64,000 nt of DNA from Pezicula radicicola (Eukaryota; Ascomycota; Leotiomycetes; Helotiales; Dermateaceae), in contig PDUO01000097.1 in NCBI GenBank assembly GCA_003008705.1, forward strand, positions 29,418-93,417, written 5' to 3'. The translations under genes and the position numbers were made by a program. Below, piece by piece: positions 22,889 through 33,625 of this stretch; position 1 is the stretch's first letter; each line of letters starts with the position of its first letter. The notes beneath the pieces are model-generated. The model was given only the letters and a program-made list of their open reading frames with translations, had not been told where the DNA came from and made no database searches.

Positions 22889-24042
22889 ATGCGAAACTGC
22901 GAATAGAAAATTTCGAATCAAGTTCCCCAGATCAGTCATTGACTGCAGCTTCAATGCCCCTCATCGCTTCGAGAAGAGATTGTTCTCAAGAGACGAGATG
23001 AACAGGTAGGGCAGACCTCTTTGACTTTTGTTGGACAACTGCGACTAGTCCGCATGTTGTCACCGAATCTTGAGCTAGTTTGCTGCGTGCTCAATAAGGC
23101 AAAGCTAGAGCTCATCTTCTTGGGTCTGCTCAGAGATGCTTGGCTAAACCAATCAAGCATACAAACCTGGCTATGGAGAAGCGTACCTATTTTTCGCACC
23201 ATCCAAAGTTACCAATTGAACCATGGGATGTTCCCCCTTAGCGGCACTAGAGGTACCTCCAGTACAAGGCAGACCTCCCTGGCGGTCGGCATCTGATTGT
23301 TTTTCCGAGCCATATATATGTCTCCAGTGTAAGCTGTGCAAAGACGGAGTTCTAGTATAGTACCTCAGAATGCAGACAGGTTAAATTGGTAGGAGATCCC
23401 AGAAGACATGGACATGAGATGAGGCTGAGAGGTGCAGCGTGCGGGGGTGAGTGATCAGCAAACAAGCAAACAAGCGAACAATGGACCCCTGAGAATTCAT
23501 TCAGGCCCTGACGTAGCCTAGCCCAATGACATCATCGTACTTTCCCATGTTGTAAGCATCCCTTGTTCGCGAAAAGCTTCGAGTTCTCCATCTTTTCATC
23601 TCAAAACACCAAATCAAAACCCTGTAACTACTGTAAACCCAAACCCCGAGTATATCCTTGCTCTCTAAGCATATCAAGCAACAGCTATTTATATTGCTCT
23701 ACATTACAAGGTACGTTAGAGCTTCTTTTTTATTTTTTATTTTGGTTGCGCCAGCATGCTTCATTCGTGCATTACCTCTTTTCGAACACGAAAATGTACC
23801 GAGAAGAACAATATTTGAGCTACTCAGACTAAGTTCGTCACTTGAATAATGAAGTCAGGCACGCGCAGTACTACCTTCCGTCAAGGAACATGTTCCCGAG
23901 CTGGCCGTACTGCGCAGTCTCCCAGATGGAGTGACTTTGGCGGACTCGGATTGATCGGCGAACCTGTAAATGAACCTGGAAGGAGCTGACCACCGCTACA
24001 GTAGCTACTACCTACTACCCACGAAACCTCATCGCATTCATC
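22889..24042. other. Intergenic and Pil1-gene leader
   Basis: No gene supported. Bases 23560-24042 are pyrimidine-rich in parts and likely hold the promoter and 5' UTR of the eisosome gene. Open frames at 22951-23296 on both strands show no family features. Confidence 0.55.
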
Positions 24043-25281
24043 ATGTAAGCATTGCAACTCTCTTTTCCAGCTCCAAGCTTTGGCCGTAATGCGACCCTCA
24101 TTTTCTCGAAGTAATTCTCGCAAGGAGAAAGAGAACGACAAGGAGAAGAAGACGCCTATGCAGCACTTGTTAGCAGCTGTGCATCTTGCTACACCCAAGC
24201 TCTCCAACTGACAGCATCTGTAGGAATCGCGCACTGTCCATACGATCCAACAAGAAGGAAGGTTCCTCCGGCTCTGGTACTGGCCACCGCTTCAATCTCA
24301 GCTCCCTTCGAGGTACCGTGCAACCAGAGCTTAGCAAAAAGCTCTACAAGTTGATCAAGTCTGAGAACCACCTTATCAACAACTACGAGGCTGCCGGCAA
24401 GGAGCGTATCTCCATCGCAAGCCAACTGTCCGACTGGGGAGAGGCTACAAATGATGATGCTGTTTCCGAAATATCCGACAAGATCGGTGTGCTGCTTTCA
24501 GAGCTTGGTGAACAAGAGGACTTGTATGCGCACAATTTGGATGACAGCCGTGCTATTTTGAAGGCAATCAGAAATACGGAGAAGAGTGTGCAACCCAGCA
24601 GGGATAACAAGGCCAAGATTGCGGACGAGATTTCCAAGTTGAAGGCCAAGGAGCCACAGAGCGCGAAACTGGTTATTTTGGAGCAGGAGTTAGTTAGAGC
24701 AGAGGCCGAGAACTTAGTGGCCGAAGCGCAGTTGACCAATATTGTAAGTTGAGGGTATCGTTGGGTCTTCTTAGCTACGCTAACAATACTACCAGACCCG
24801 ACAGAAGTTGAAGGAAGCGTATGCTGCTGAGTTCGCCGCCACGATTGAGCGCGCTGAAAAGCAAATCATCTTAGCCCGCCATGCCCGCCGTGTTCTCAAC
24901 CTTCTTGACGACACTCCGGTCGTGCCCGGTAATATCCGCCCCTCATTCGAGCACACCAACCAAGTCCGCCAAATTCTCAACGATGCAGAAGACGACCTTC
25001 ATGAATGGCAACCTGAGCTCGAAGATGTTTCCTCCAATGCCCATGGACTTGGCAACAACGCAGTCCCCAGCGAACGCGAACCATCGACTCCGGTTACACC
25101 TCATCACACCGCACCCGAAAGCAACATTGGCGAGGCGAGCACTGTCCAAGGCGATCATCTTGCCGGTCACAACCACCCCGAGGAGCCGGCAAGTCGGATC
25201 TCGAGTGGGACATCAGTCACTACTGGTACTGGACCATCGTATGCACCTAGTGAGGCTGGGACTTCGCAGATTGTCGCATGA
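24043..25281 (+). CDS. Eisosome core protein, Pil1/LSP1 family
   Basis: BAR-domain protein that assembles the plasma-membrane furrows called eisosomes (MCC). The start codon is split: AT at 24043-24044, intron 24045-24223 (GTAAGC...TAG), then G AAT CGC giving MNRALSIRS, the N-terminus known for one paralogue group of fungal Pil1 proteins. Exon 2 is 24224-24743; exon 3 is 24796-25281; total 335 aa. Diagnostic segments are RFNLSSLRG, PELSKKLYKLIKSENHLI, SDKIGVLLSELGEQEDLYAHNLDDSR, SVQPSRDNKAKIADEI, LEQELVRAEAENLVAEAQL and LLDDTPVVPG, which together span the Pil1 BAR domain (about 20-235). The tail is Ser/Thr/Pro-rich and likely phosphorylated. The long first intron also contains a 40-codon frame at 24089-24211, which would act as an upstream ORF if retained. 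Confidence 0.93.
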
Positions 25282-25722
25282 TTTTGGGGTTTACTTATGA
25301 TGAATGACTGGGCTAGCGATAATGATTGCACAACGTTTTCGGGTACTTGTTAATTTTTAGTCGTTAATGTATACTTTTCCTGGAACTTTCACTTAGCCAA
25401 TTCGAATAGTGAAGCTTTGGTTAGCGACTCCCTCCCGCTCCAGGTCAGCGAATATACTCCCTGTAAGTACAGTGACCCACCATCGTAAGAATGCTTATTA
25501 GTGCAAATTACACTGTTCCGATGACTTTTGGCAGTTGGCAGCCACTTAAATATTGGTAACCAGGTGTTACATTAAATTTAAACCTTGCGATCGGCGAGCG
25601 TAGCTGCCCAAATTGAACCAGCTGCAGAAGCAGGAGCGACGTTGAGTGGGATACCTTCCATCTCGTCACCCCGCCCTTCGTGATCATATCATCAAAGAAA
25701 ACAACTTTCTCGATTCCTCATA
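25282..25722. other. Intergenic
   Basis: 3' flank of the Pil1-family gene and 5' flank of the decayed MYND gene. Nothing else recognised. Confidence 0.6.
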
Positions 25723-27887
25723 ATGAGTGAGGAATTCCACTGGGCTCTTGAAGGCCTTGACAAATCTAGATTTCAGGCTTACACCAAGTTGCTCCGTTTA
25801 CGAAATGGGTGCCAAACGGAAGAGCCCTCTCGATTCCAAGAATCGTGGCATGACGCTGACTCAAACAACATCGAAACCAGTGAAGCAGACTCAGTAAAGA
25901 TCCAGACACTAGCTGATTTTGATGATGAGCGTCTCAGGAGGTCTTTCTTAGGTAGGTTATCGGAGGTTGTAGCCGGTGCTAAGGGTGGTCATCAAGTTAC
26001 AGCTGCAATGATGATTTCCTGACCCGAAAAGGTCGATATTATTGTTGCAAAGAATGTAGGAATGATAGAAGAAGATAGCAAATTTCTAGGGGGAGTTGAA
26101 ATCTGGATGAGGAAGATTGCAAGCGTTGACCGTAAGTGCGCTTTGTTGGTTCCATCTATATTAGGAGGGAATTTCTACCAAATAACTGTGTATAGGTTTC
26201 GAAGCTTGTGAAGTTAGGGAAACCGTTTGGCAGAGCCGAGAACTACCCGCTACGTTATAGAGATGCGACAGACTCTTAAAGATTTTAAGACAGCGTATGG
26301 GTCAGATCCCCATCCCATTGCCAGTGAACGCTCGCTAGTTTCAGAGTTGAAGCTTTTCTACCGTCAAGTATTTGAAAAAGATGATTCTGAACAAATCGGG
26401 CACGATGTGCTTGTTTTGCACGTTCATCAGATCTACAAGGCCTATTCCAAGGAAGACTTCAATAATATTGGATCTGAAGCACAAAAATTGAGAGAATAAC
26501 TAGGTTTCCTTAGTCGGTTGAGACCAGCATTTCTAACGTTTATCCGAGTTACAGAGGGGTTAGCTGGCTTTCATGAACTTAGCATTACGCCAGTTGGGGT
26601 CGCCAAAGTCAGTAAAAAGAGCTGAAAGAAATCTGGCAGAGCAATGTCCTCCGCACAAGGGACATAATATTTGCGAGAATTGTGACAAACGTACTACTCG
26701 TCGTTGTTCCCATTGTAGCGAAGATTGGTTTTGTAGTTCCTAATGCGAGCATCAGATCTCACATTCACACTTGTTTAAGTGTAATACTAGGCTCATCACT
26801 ACAGCGGACTATCTTTATCATAACGTCCTTCAACACACGCTACCAGAGGATCCCCAAACCCGCGAGGACTATGGGTTTGATCGCTACAACAACAAAATGG
26901 AGGAATCACATTTACTAGGACTATATATTGGTCTACGTAACCGCCTGGCAGTTTCTAGTGAAGAGCTCCACCAGTGAAAATTGACTAGCATCACAGTTGA
27001 GAAGATCATCGAAAGTTTCGAGGAACTCCCCGAGCAAAGCCGAGGGGGTTATTTCCCATGGGTTTTTCGCCACAAATACATCCTCCAGCCTGGAGATCAA
27101 CAAAACTCAGTTGGGTTCTCCCCGGCCATGTATATTGACCCAAATTTCGAACAGGCAAGGGCTTATCTGTGTCCCACAGACCGTAGAAAGAATGTGCAAA
27201 ATTTGACACCTTTCGCTAAGCGACACTCCTTCAAGTTCCCTATTATGGCCTTGGACAATTCTTAACCACCACCATCGTTAACGAGTCCTGATCTTTGGTT
27301 TGACTTCAGTTTTGTCGTCTGCAACGAGACACATGGTGAAGGTTGACTTGGTTTATCTTACATTCAACTCCTGGCTGGCAATAAGCCCCGCAGAGACTAC
27401 TTTGCGAGTCTCAGCTTCCCGGATAACACTCCCCCCAATTCTCCAAGCTGTACCTTTGAAGAGTTTTGGCAAGCTTGGGAGCAAGGCTTGCTGATGGCTC
27501 TCTTCAGAAAATATGATCAAAGTGGTACTTTTATGCCGGAATTGAATTCCAATTCTCTCACCTCGAAGAATTCCTTTCATACCCCAGCCACAACCAACGA
27601 CCATCCATCTGGAAACTAAAACACTTCCTTGCTCTAAAAGACATTGACGTTATGAATACTACTACTACTCCGAAAATCAAAGACGCAGCAATGCAGTATG
27701 GATTTTCACCATCACTTGATTTGAAAGCATCAATAGCTTTACATAACTTTTATTTACCATTATTTTATAATAGGGATCCAATGTTGATTCATAGAGCGAG
27801 AACTGATGGGTCGCTTCTTCAGTATGCGAGGCAATGTTTGGGGAGTGTTGATTCTGTTGTTGAATTGGTTTTGAGGGGTTTAAAGTA
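25723..27887 (+). pseudogene. Decayed MYND zinc-finger protein gene
   Basis: From ATG 25723 (MSEEFHWALEGLDKSRFQ) a protein can be followed for about 2.1 kb, but with in-frame stops after AAMMIS, after EAQKLRE, inside the zinc finger, after EELHQ and after ALDNS, plus frame changes near 26220 and 27300-27650. One normal intron (GTAAGT...TATAG, about 26132-26195) is kept. The zinc finger reads CENCDKRTTRRCSHCSEDWFCSS, then stop, then CEHQISHSHLFKC, which matches the MYND C-x2-C...C-x2-C...C...H...C order. The remaining segments (YLYHNVLQHTLPED, YFPWVFRHKYIL, FEEFWQAWEQGLLMALF, LYNRD-like C-terminus) resemble a fungal MYND family of unknown function. Not translatable as one protein. Several stops are CAA-to-TAA or CGA-to-TGA type changes. 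Confidence 0.75.
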
Positions 27888-27888
27888 G

Positions 27889-28239
27889 GATGTTGAATAT
27901 TTTGTTTTGGGGGGTTGTGTCTAGTTCGTAGGTCTTTATTTGTTTATGCTTCTGGTGAAGGATAGGGTGCTGTTGTAAAGCTCGCTTGTGCTCGGCTCCT
28001 GGATAGGGGAAGCTGCAAACAAGTATTTGATGGCTTATAGGTACTTACCTACAAGAAACACGGTTAGAATAGACCGCTTCGAGATTATACGAAGGTAGAG
28101 TCATTCAGCATGATTGATAACACTGTGGCAAAGAATTTGAAATTTGTTACAGTAGATCTTTTCAATTTCATAAGCGACTAAACTAGTCACGTAGCGTTTC
28201 TTAACACCACTAGATCCCCCCATCAACAACCTTCTATCA
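27889..28239. other. Intergenic
   Basis: 3' flank shared by the decayed MYND gene and the convergent MFS gene. No feature recognised. Confidence 0.6.
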
Positions 28240-30059
28240 TCACAAAATATACCTAAACCTAGGCCCATCATTTTCATCCCCAACCATCGCTGTCCCAGTC
28301 CCGCCCTCTCCTCCTTTCTCATCAACAACACCAGTAGTCGCCCTCCTTCCTACCTTCTCAAAAACTCCATACTTAGCATCCAACCTCCTATTCTCCCAAA
28401 CCAAAAGCGTCCTCAAGGCTAAAGCCAAGCACCCATTAAACAACATAAACCCAGCACAAACCCACATCCCAACCCTATAATAAGGTCCTTGATCCGCGGG
28501 ATACAATCTTGTTCCCAATAAAGGACCACATTGTCCTACAATATTAAGAATAGCAATCCCAGTCCCTCTTTTCGTATCACTACCTTGATTATTAAGAACC
28601 CAAGGTAGAATATTACTTATACAAGGGAAAATTCCTGCTGCTGCTAAGAATACTCCTGTATATCGTGGTGCTACTGCGGATGTTGAGGCGATGATTATGT
28701 AACCGATGGCTCCGACGATACTCAAGCAAAAGATTACGAGACCTCGTTGCTGGATGCGGTCGGCTAGGTAGGTGGTGCTTATTACCAGCAAGAAGGCTAT
28801 GAAGTAGGGGGGTGCGGAGAGGCCTTGGGCGTTTAGGGCGGAAAATCCCATTTCGGAGAGGATTGTTGGGAGGAAGACTGGGAGAGAGCTGAAGGATACG
28901 TTGCAGGAGAAGTACATTAGGGCTGTAAAGTAGTTCTGTTTTTGGGGGTGTGTTTTGTTAGTTGAGTTTTGAAATGTGAGTTTGCCATCTTCTTGTTTTC
29001 GTACTTTGAAGGCCGGAGGAGAAAAAGGTTTAAACTTACCTTCAAATCCAATAATGCAGCACCTACATCCTTCCATTTAATATGACCCACACGATGTGCC
29101 TCCTCATCACCAACCTGCCTCAATCCTCGTGCTCTCGCAACCATCTTATCTTCCTCATTCAAAAACTTCGCCTTCTCGGGACTATCAGGCATAAGTAAGA
29201 ACGCAACCAATCCCATAGCAATACTCGGTAATCCCTCAACCAAAAACAATAATCTCCAATTCGCAAGGGGATGACCACTTCCACTCGTAATCCCATATGC
29301 TAAAGCACCTGCAAAACAAGTCGCTAAGGGCGCAGCACTTAGAAAGATTCCACAACGTAGTCCGATTTCGTGGCGGAGATAGAAGAAGGATAGAAGGTAG
29401 GGTACTCCTGGACCGAACCCGGCTTCGAAGAGTCCTAGGAAGAATCGACAGACCATCATTCCATGGAAATTGAATGTGACGCTTTGTAATGTTGCTACTA
29501 GTCCCCAACCTGTAACTACTATTGCGGCCCAGATATGTGGTGGGAGAATCTTCCACATTAAGGCGAACCATTCGAAGACGATATAGGCGATGTAGAAGAT
29601 TGTTAGGAGCCATTGGTAGTCGCTGCTTGACAGGGAAAGACGAGATGACATGCCTGCGATTTTGGCATTGCTGAAGTAGTACTGTTAGTGATGTCTATAT
29701 AGGTAGTAGAAAGACTTGAATGGAGACAGGACTTACCCGATGTTAGAACGGTCGAGGTAAGAGATGAGATCTAAACAAGCGGGTTAGAATTAACTTTTGG
29801 CGCAGAATTGAGGCGTTTTCTTACAAAGTCCCATTACCAATGGCACAAGCCTAGTATCAAGCTTGCGTACAAGCCTCTTCTCCATCTCTGGCGTAATACG
29901 CGATGTACCGACCCTCTCGTTTCCATTGTTCGCAGCCTCAATATTACCATCTACTGGTTTCTCGGTCCCAATTTCACCACTCGCTGACTCAATGGCATCT
30001 GAATCGCCAGGCGCAGCGGTGGAAGGCTCCTTCTTCCCGAATTTGGCGAGTAACCCCAT
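28240..30059 (-). CDS. MFS permease, Dal5/anion:cation symporter type
   Basis: Plasma-membrane transporter of the allantoate permease (ACS) family, which imports organic anions such as allantoate, vitamins or small carboxylates. Four exons keep frame: 30059-29825, 29770-29737, 29670-29040 and 28935-28240 (531 aa). The start at 30059 gives a 50-residue charged N-tail, then RLVRKLDTRLVPLVMGL, the signature SYLDRSNIGNAKIAGM across the two first junctions, LGLFEAGFGPGVPYLLSFFY and the loop MPDSPEKAKFLNEEDK between the two halves. The second half has SALNAQGLSAPPYFIAFL and GSDTKRGTGIAILNIVGQCGPLLG. This is typical of Dal5-like permeases with 12 spans. Exon 2 is only 34 nt. Substrate cannot be assigned. 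Flanked on both sides by decayed genes. Confidence 0.92.
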
Positions 30060-31458
30060 TTTTGTAACGATTCCTACTCCTCCCAGCAAGAAAATAAAGC
30101 CGTGAATTCGTAAAAAAAAAATTGCGAAGCCAAGAATAAGGGAAAGAAAGATTGTAGTCAAGAGAAGCTTGAACTGCGAAAGAAGAAAAAATGGCCAGAT
30201 TCTAATGCTTACCTACTGCACCAATGGTGGGAGATCTACCGTGTGACGTTGCAAGCAACGGTGATTGGAAAATTGAAGATCCCTTCCTCTTTAAGGAATA
30301 AAGCTTTCTGGGGGGATTTTTTGGTCTTGGGTTCCCCGCGAAATAGCGACTATGAATCGTTGTTTCTGATTGGATATAACGGATTTTACACTAGTTACAC
30401 CGTTACTCCAGGTTACTCCTAATTAGTCCTAGTCACTCCTAGCTCTTAATCGGGTAAAATTGACGGCAATTTTGCTGTAGCACGGCCGCGATGGCTTGCG
30501 GAGACGTGCCAAGTGATCATTGATCAATGGATGAGATGCCATTTTTCTGAAGAATGACAGGGCTGGTATGTTTGTCGGTAAGGAGGGATACGAATTGAGA
30601 GGCTACTGATACGTCTGACAACTCATTTTTCGGAGACCCACGGCGCAATCTGGTATCGACCACAGTAGGTAGACATAAAGTCAATAAGAATTTTTGACGC
30701 ATAAAGTTTGTTCCGCCAAGGGATTGTGGAGATTTGGAGATGCCGAAACACACCAATATGTCTTGAAAAGATAAGACTTCTGAGATGTTGTATTGCGGAA
30801 ATCGACTGACAAGAGTGGACAGTATGAAAATTGTCTTGAATGCATCAGTCTCGGGAGTTGGAACCTATTCTTTATAGATGTATTCCATAGAACAAATGCG
30901 AGGATCGGCCCGGTAGCCGGCTCTAGCCTTTTTATCTACCACCACTCAACTGTTTTGTACAAGGCAGACTTACTAGAATTCTAGAGGCGCAGATACAGTG
31001 AATCATTTATTTTGCAAGGGGTCTTGAATCAATCTCTGAATTTAAACTTACAAGGCAATTTAGGACTTTTGGTTTGAGAACTCTTATTGAGGCTCGGGTT
31101 TAATAGTCAGCTACTACTAGTAGCTTGCTAGTAGTACTGTAAGCTTACCACGGATCTTCATAGGTCGGGCTCTGTTAAAGTCTTATGTTATGATAAGATC
31201 TACAAACAGATTTCACAGGAATATTAGGTTTTAAAATTGATGTCCTTCCTAATATCTGTTCAGCTCATTTTGTAGCTTTGCGTTAAATTTCATTTAATAG
31301 ACACCATGGACTTATTAGCCTTAGCGAGCAACTGCAGTTAATGTGCAATCATGCTATAGTGAATTTCGTAGAGGTAACTTAGAATCTTTTGAGAACTGGG
31401 AAATGAATACTCTACATTAATTGTATATCATCCAACTAAAATACACCATAGAACTCCA
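30060..31458. other. Intergenic
   Basis: Upstream region of the MFS gene. A run of degenerate GTTACTCC/AGTCACTCC-like motifs lies at about 30395-30445. No coding region with family support; the frame at 30517-30756 has none. Confidence 0.5.
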
Positions 31459-31469
31459 TCAACTAAATA

Positions 31470-33625
31470 CAATTTTCTTGCCATGCCTCGTGTTCCAACT
31501 AGCATTCTTAGCCGCAGCATTCCAGACAGCCCTAACATCAACAATCATCTTCCAGAGTCCAAAATATTCTACAATCAGCCATCTCAGTAACAAACTAAGC
31601 CGGAATCCCATCCTCAACGTTAGCCGGTAATATATGATCACGAAGATTTAAATCGGCGAATGTACTGCGGTTTATGGGGAGGTCTGTTAATGGTGTTACT
31701 TCAGTGAGATTTGGTTATCTGGGGAGTGTTCTTTTTGCGTCAGTATAGATACCTGCCCAACTGTAAGAGGCTACTCCTTTTACTCCACCGAGTCCTTGAA
31801 TTGGTATTGTGGATGGTCAACCTCCGAATACGATTGATTTTACTCTGCCTTGGAGACGCATGAATTCGCTGAACATGGTAGATGTTGAACTGCAGAAACC
31901 ATCGTATACCTATTTTCTAGTCAAAGGATTTCTTTGGGGGTAATTGGGATATTTACATACTAAGATCATATCTTCAACAGCGAAAGGTTGGGTGAAATTA
32001 GTCCTGCTTCCATAACCTGTAATTTCAATACCGAGTCCATATGTGGTATTCGTCGTATCCAAAACACTAGTCACATTCCTCGTAATTAAAACACTAAAAG
32101 TATCACCTTTATCATGTTTCCCAGGAAACTTGGTCATGAGCCTAGGAAAAGTATTATTATTCGTATCCAAATCACTACTTGGCGACTTAAAATTATAACC
32201 GAAATCTGAATAAGTTCATCATCCGCTGAAGTCGCAGCATTAAAATCAGATGGTATAGAATTTGAAAGGACTTCTGCCATTTTTCTCAAGATAGGGTTTT
32301 GTCGAAGTCTACTATTTCCTATTTGTGTAATTTGGGGGAACATTTGTCGGAAGAGGTCATAGCCTGGGAAGAGGGCTCCGCCTGGATTGGCACTCATATC
32401 TATTATGAGTTTTGTTTTTTAGGCACTCTTGGCTTGGAGTAGCAGGTTTTGGGCTAAGGTTTTGGGCTACGGTTTGCAATTCTGAGGGTGACTTTGGTTC
32501 GAAGCTTAGGATGGAGAGGACTGCTATGTCAGAAGATGCGGCGTCTGTTAGGTAGTAGCCGCTTATTGTGGCGTCGGAATTTATTACTACAGGTTTTGGG
32601 TAGCCGGATTGAGCTTGTGCCGTTTTCGAGTAGTAGCTCCTAGGTAGATATAGTTAAATGAACCTCCGGCTATGAAGAATCCAGTCAATCCTATGCCAGC
32701 CAACTGAGCTCTACTGAAGAACATTGCATTTGTATCCGGCATCTGGGTCCTGAAGTGGCGCTGCCTGGTTAGAAGAATCTTGAATGAATTTTGATGCTTC
32801 TACATCGTTGATCATGGTAACAGCCGATGCTTAAAATGTTGAATTAGGTGCCATAGATGCCATGAGATCCGCTAAGTTGAAACACCGTCAACGCCAGCTG
32901 CATACCGGAATCAAGACATACTTCCCATATGTATAGATCTTCGGCATCGCAACCCATCCATACTAACAGAGACAAGGGGGACTCGTCGTCGAAACGAGAA
33001 AACTTTAGTCAGAGCATCCGGGTAAAAGCTCAAGTGACCATCGTGTGCGGCATTGAAAACTTGAAAGAGTGCAACTTGGTATGCATATTCGCCTCGATAC
33101 ACTCCCATTGTGATGTTTGTTTTGACAGCATCGAGACCACCAACAATATCCGTAGCTCCGAAGAAATAATCCGGTGGTGGACTTTTCAGGTATGTGAGAT
33201 CTATCGATTGTTGCTAACTCAGTCTTTCAAATTCAATGGTGTCTCCGGTTTGAGGTATTGAAGCGTACCACTTTGCCATTCTACATAAGGTTTAGTGGAA
33301 TCTACCAAAGCTACTGCTTTCGCTGAGAGGAGAGGTACAGAGTTGAGGCAGTCGAAAGTCAACTGCTCCTCGATAACAGGAGTGCCTATATGGAAACATC
33401 GTTAGTATCTACCTTGAGAATTTGACAACACACTTAAATAAGATAAGTTCTGGTGACTTTACAAAATGGCGATTCTTGCAAAGCAGCAGCAACCTTACTA
33501 CTCGCCATCGCGCACGGCACAGTGGCATTTTGTCGCGAATTAAGCTGTTGTGATCTTTCAGGTAAAGAAAGAGCCACATGCGTAATCGCCAGGACCGCAA
33601 GTGGGTATATGAAGCGCATCTTCAA
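31470..33625 (-). pseudogene. Decayed S41-peptidase-like (CPAF/UstP-type) secreted protein gene
   Basis: Start ATG at 33625 begins MKMRFIYPLAVLAITHVALS, a good signal peptide. Downstream pieces match fungal S41/tail-specific-protease relatives in order: GVYRGEYAYQVALFQVFNAAHDGHLSFYPDA (core of the family; 33108-33020), SVSMDG, SGYYLTDAASSDIAVLSI, MSANPGGALFPGYDLFRQMFP (32397-32330), then VEDMILV and the region of the catalytic-Ser segment FCSSTSTMFSEFMRLQG near 31870. Stops and frame changes interrupt the gene repeatedly (for example TGA about 32890 and TAA about 32833), so no full protein is made. Intact relatives are about 700 aa extracellular proteins; some sit in peptide secondary-metabolite clusters. 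I cannot say which substrate it had. Confidence 0.7.

Noticed and set aside
24089..24211. 40-codon frame as the real Pil1-family N-terminus
   Set aside because: It ends in a stop before the conserved domain, while the split ATG rebuilds the family N-terminus exactly; kept only as a possible upstream ORF.
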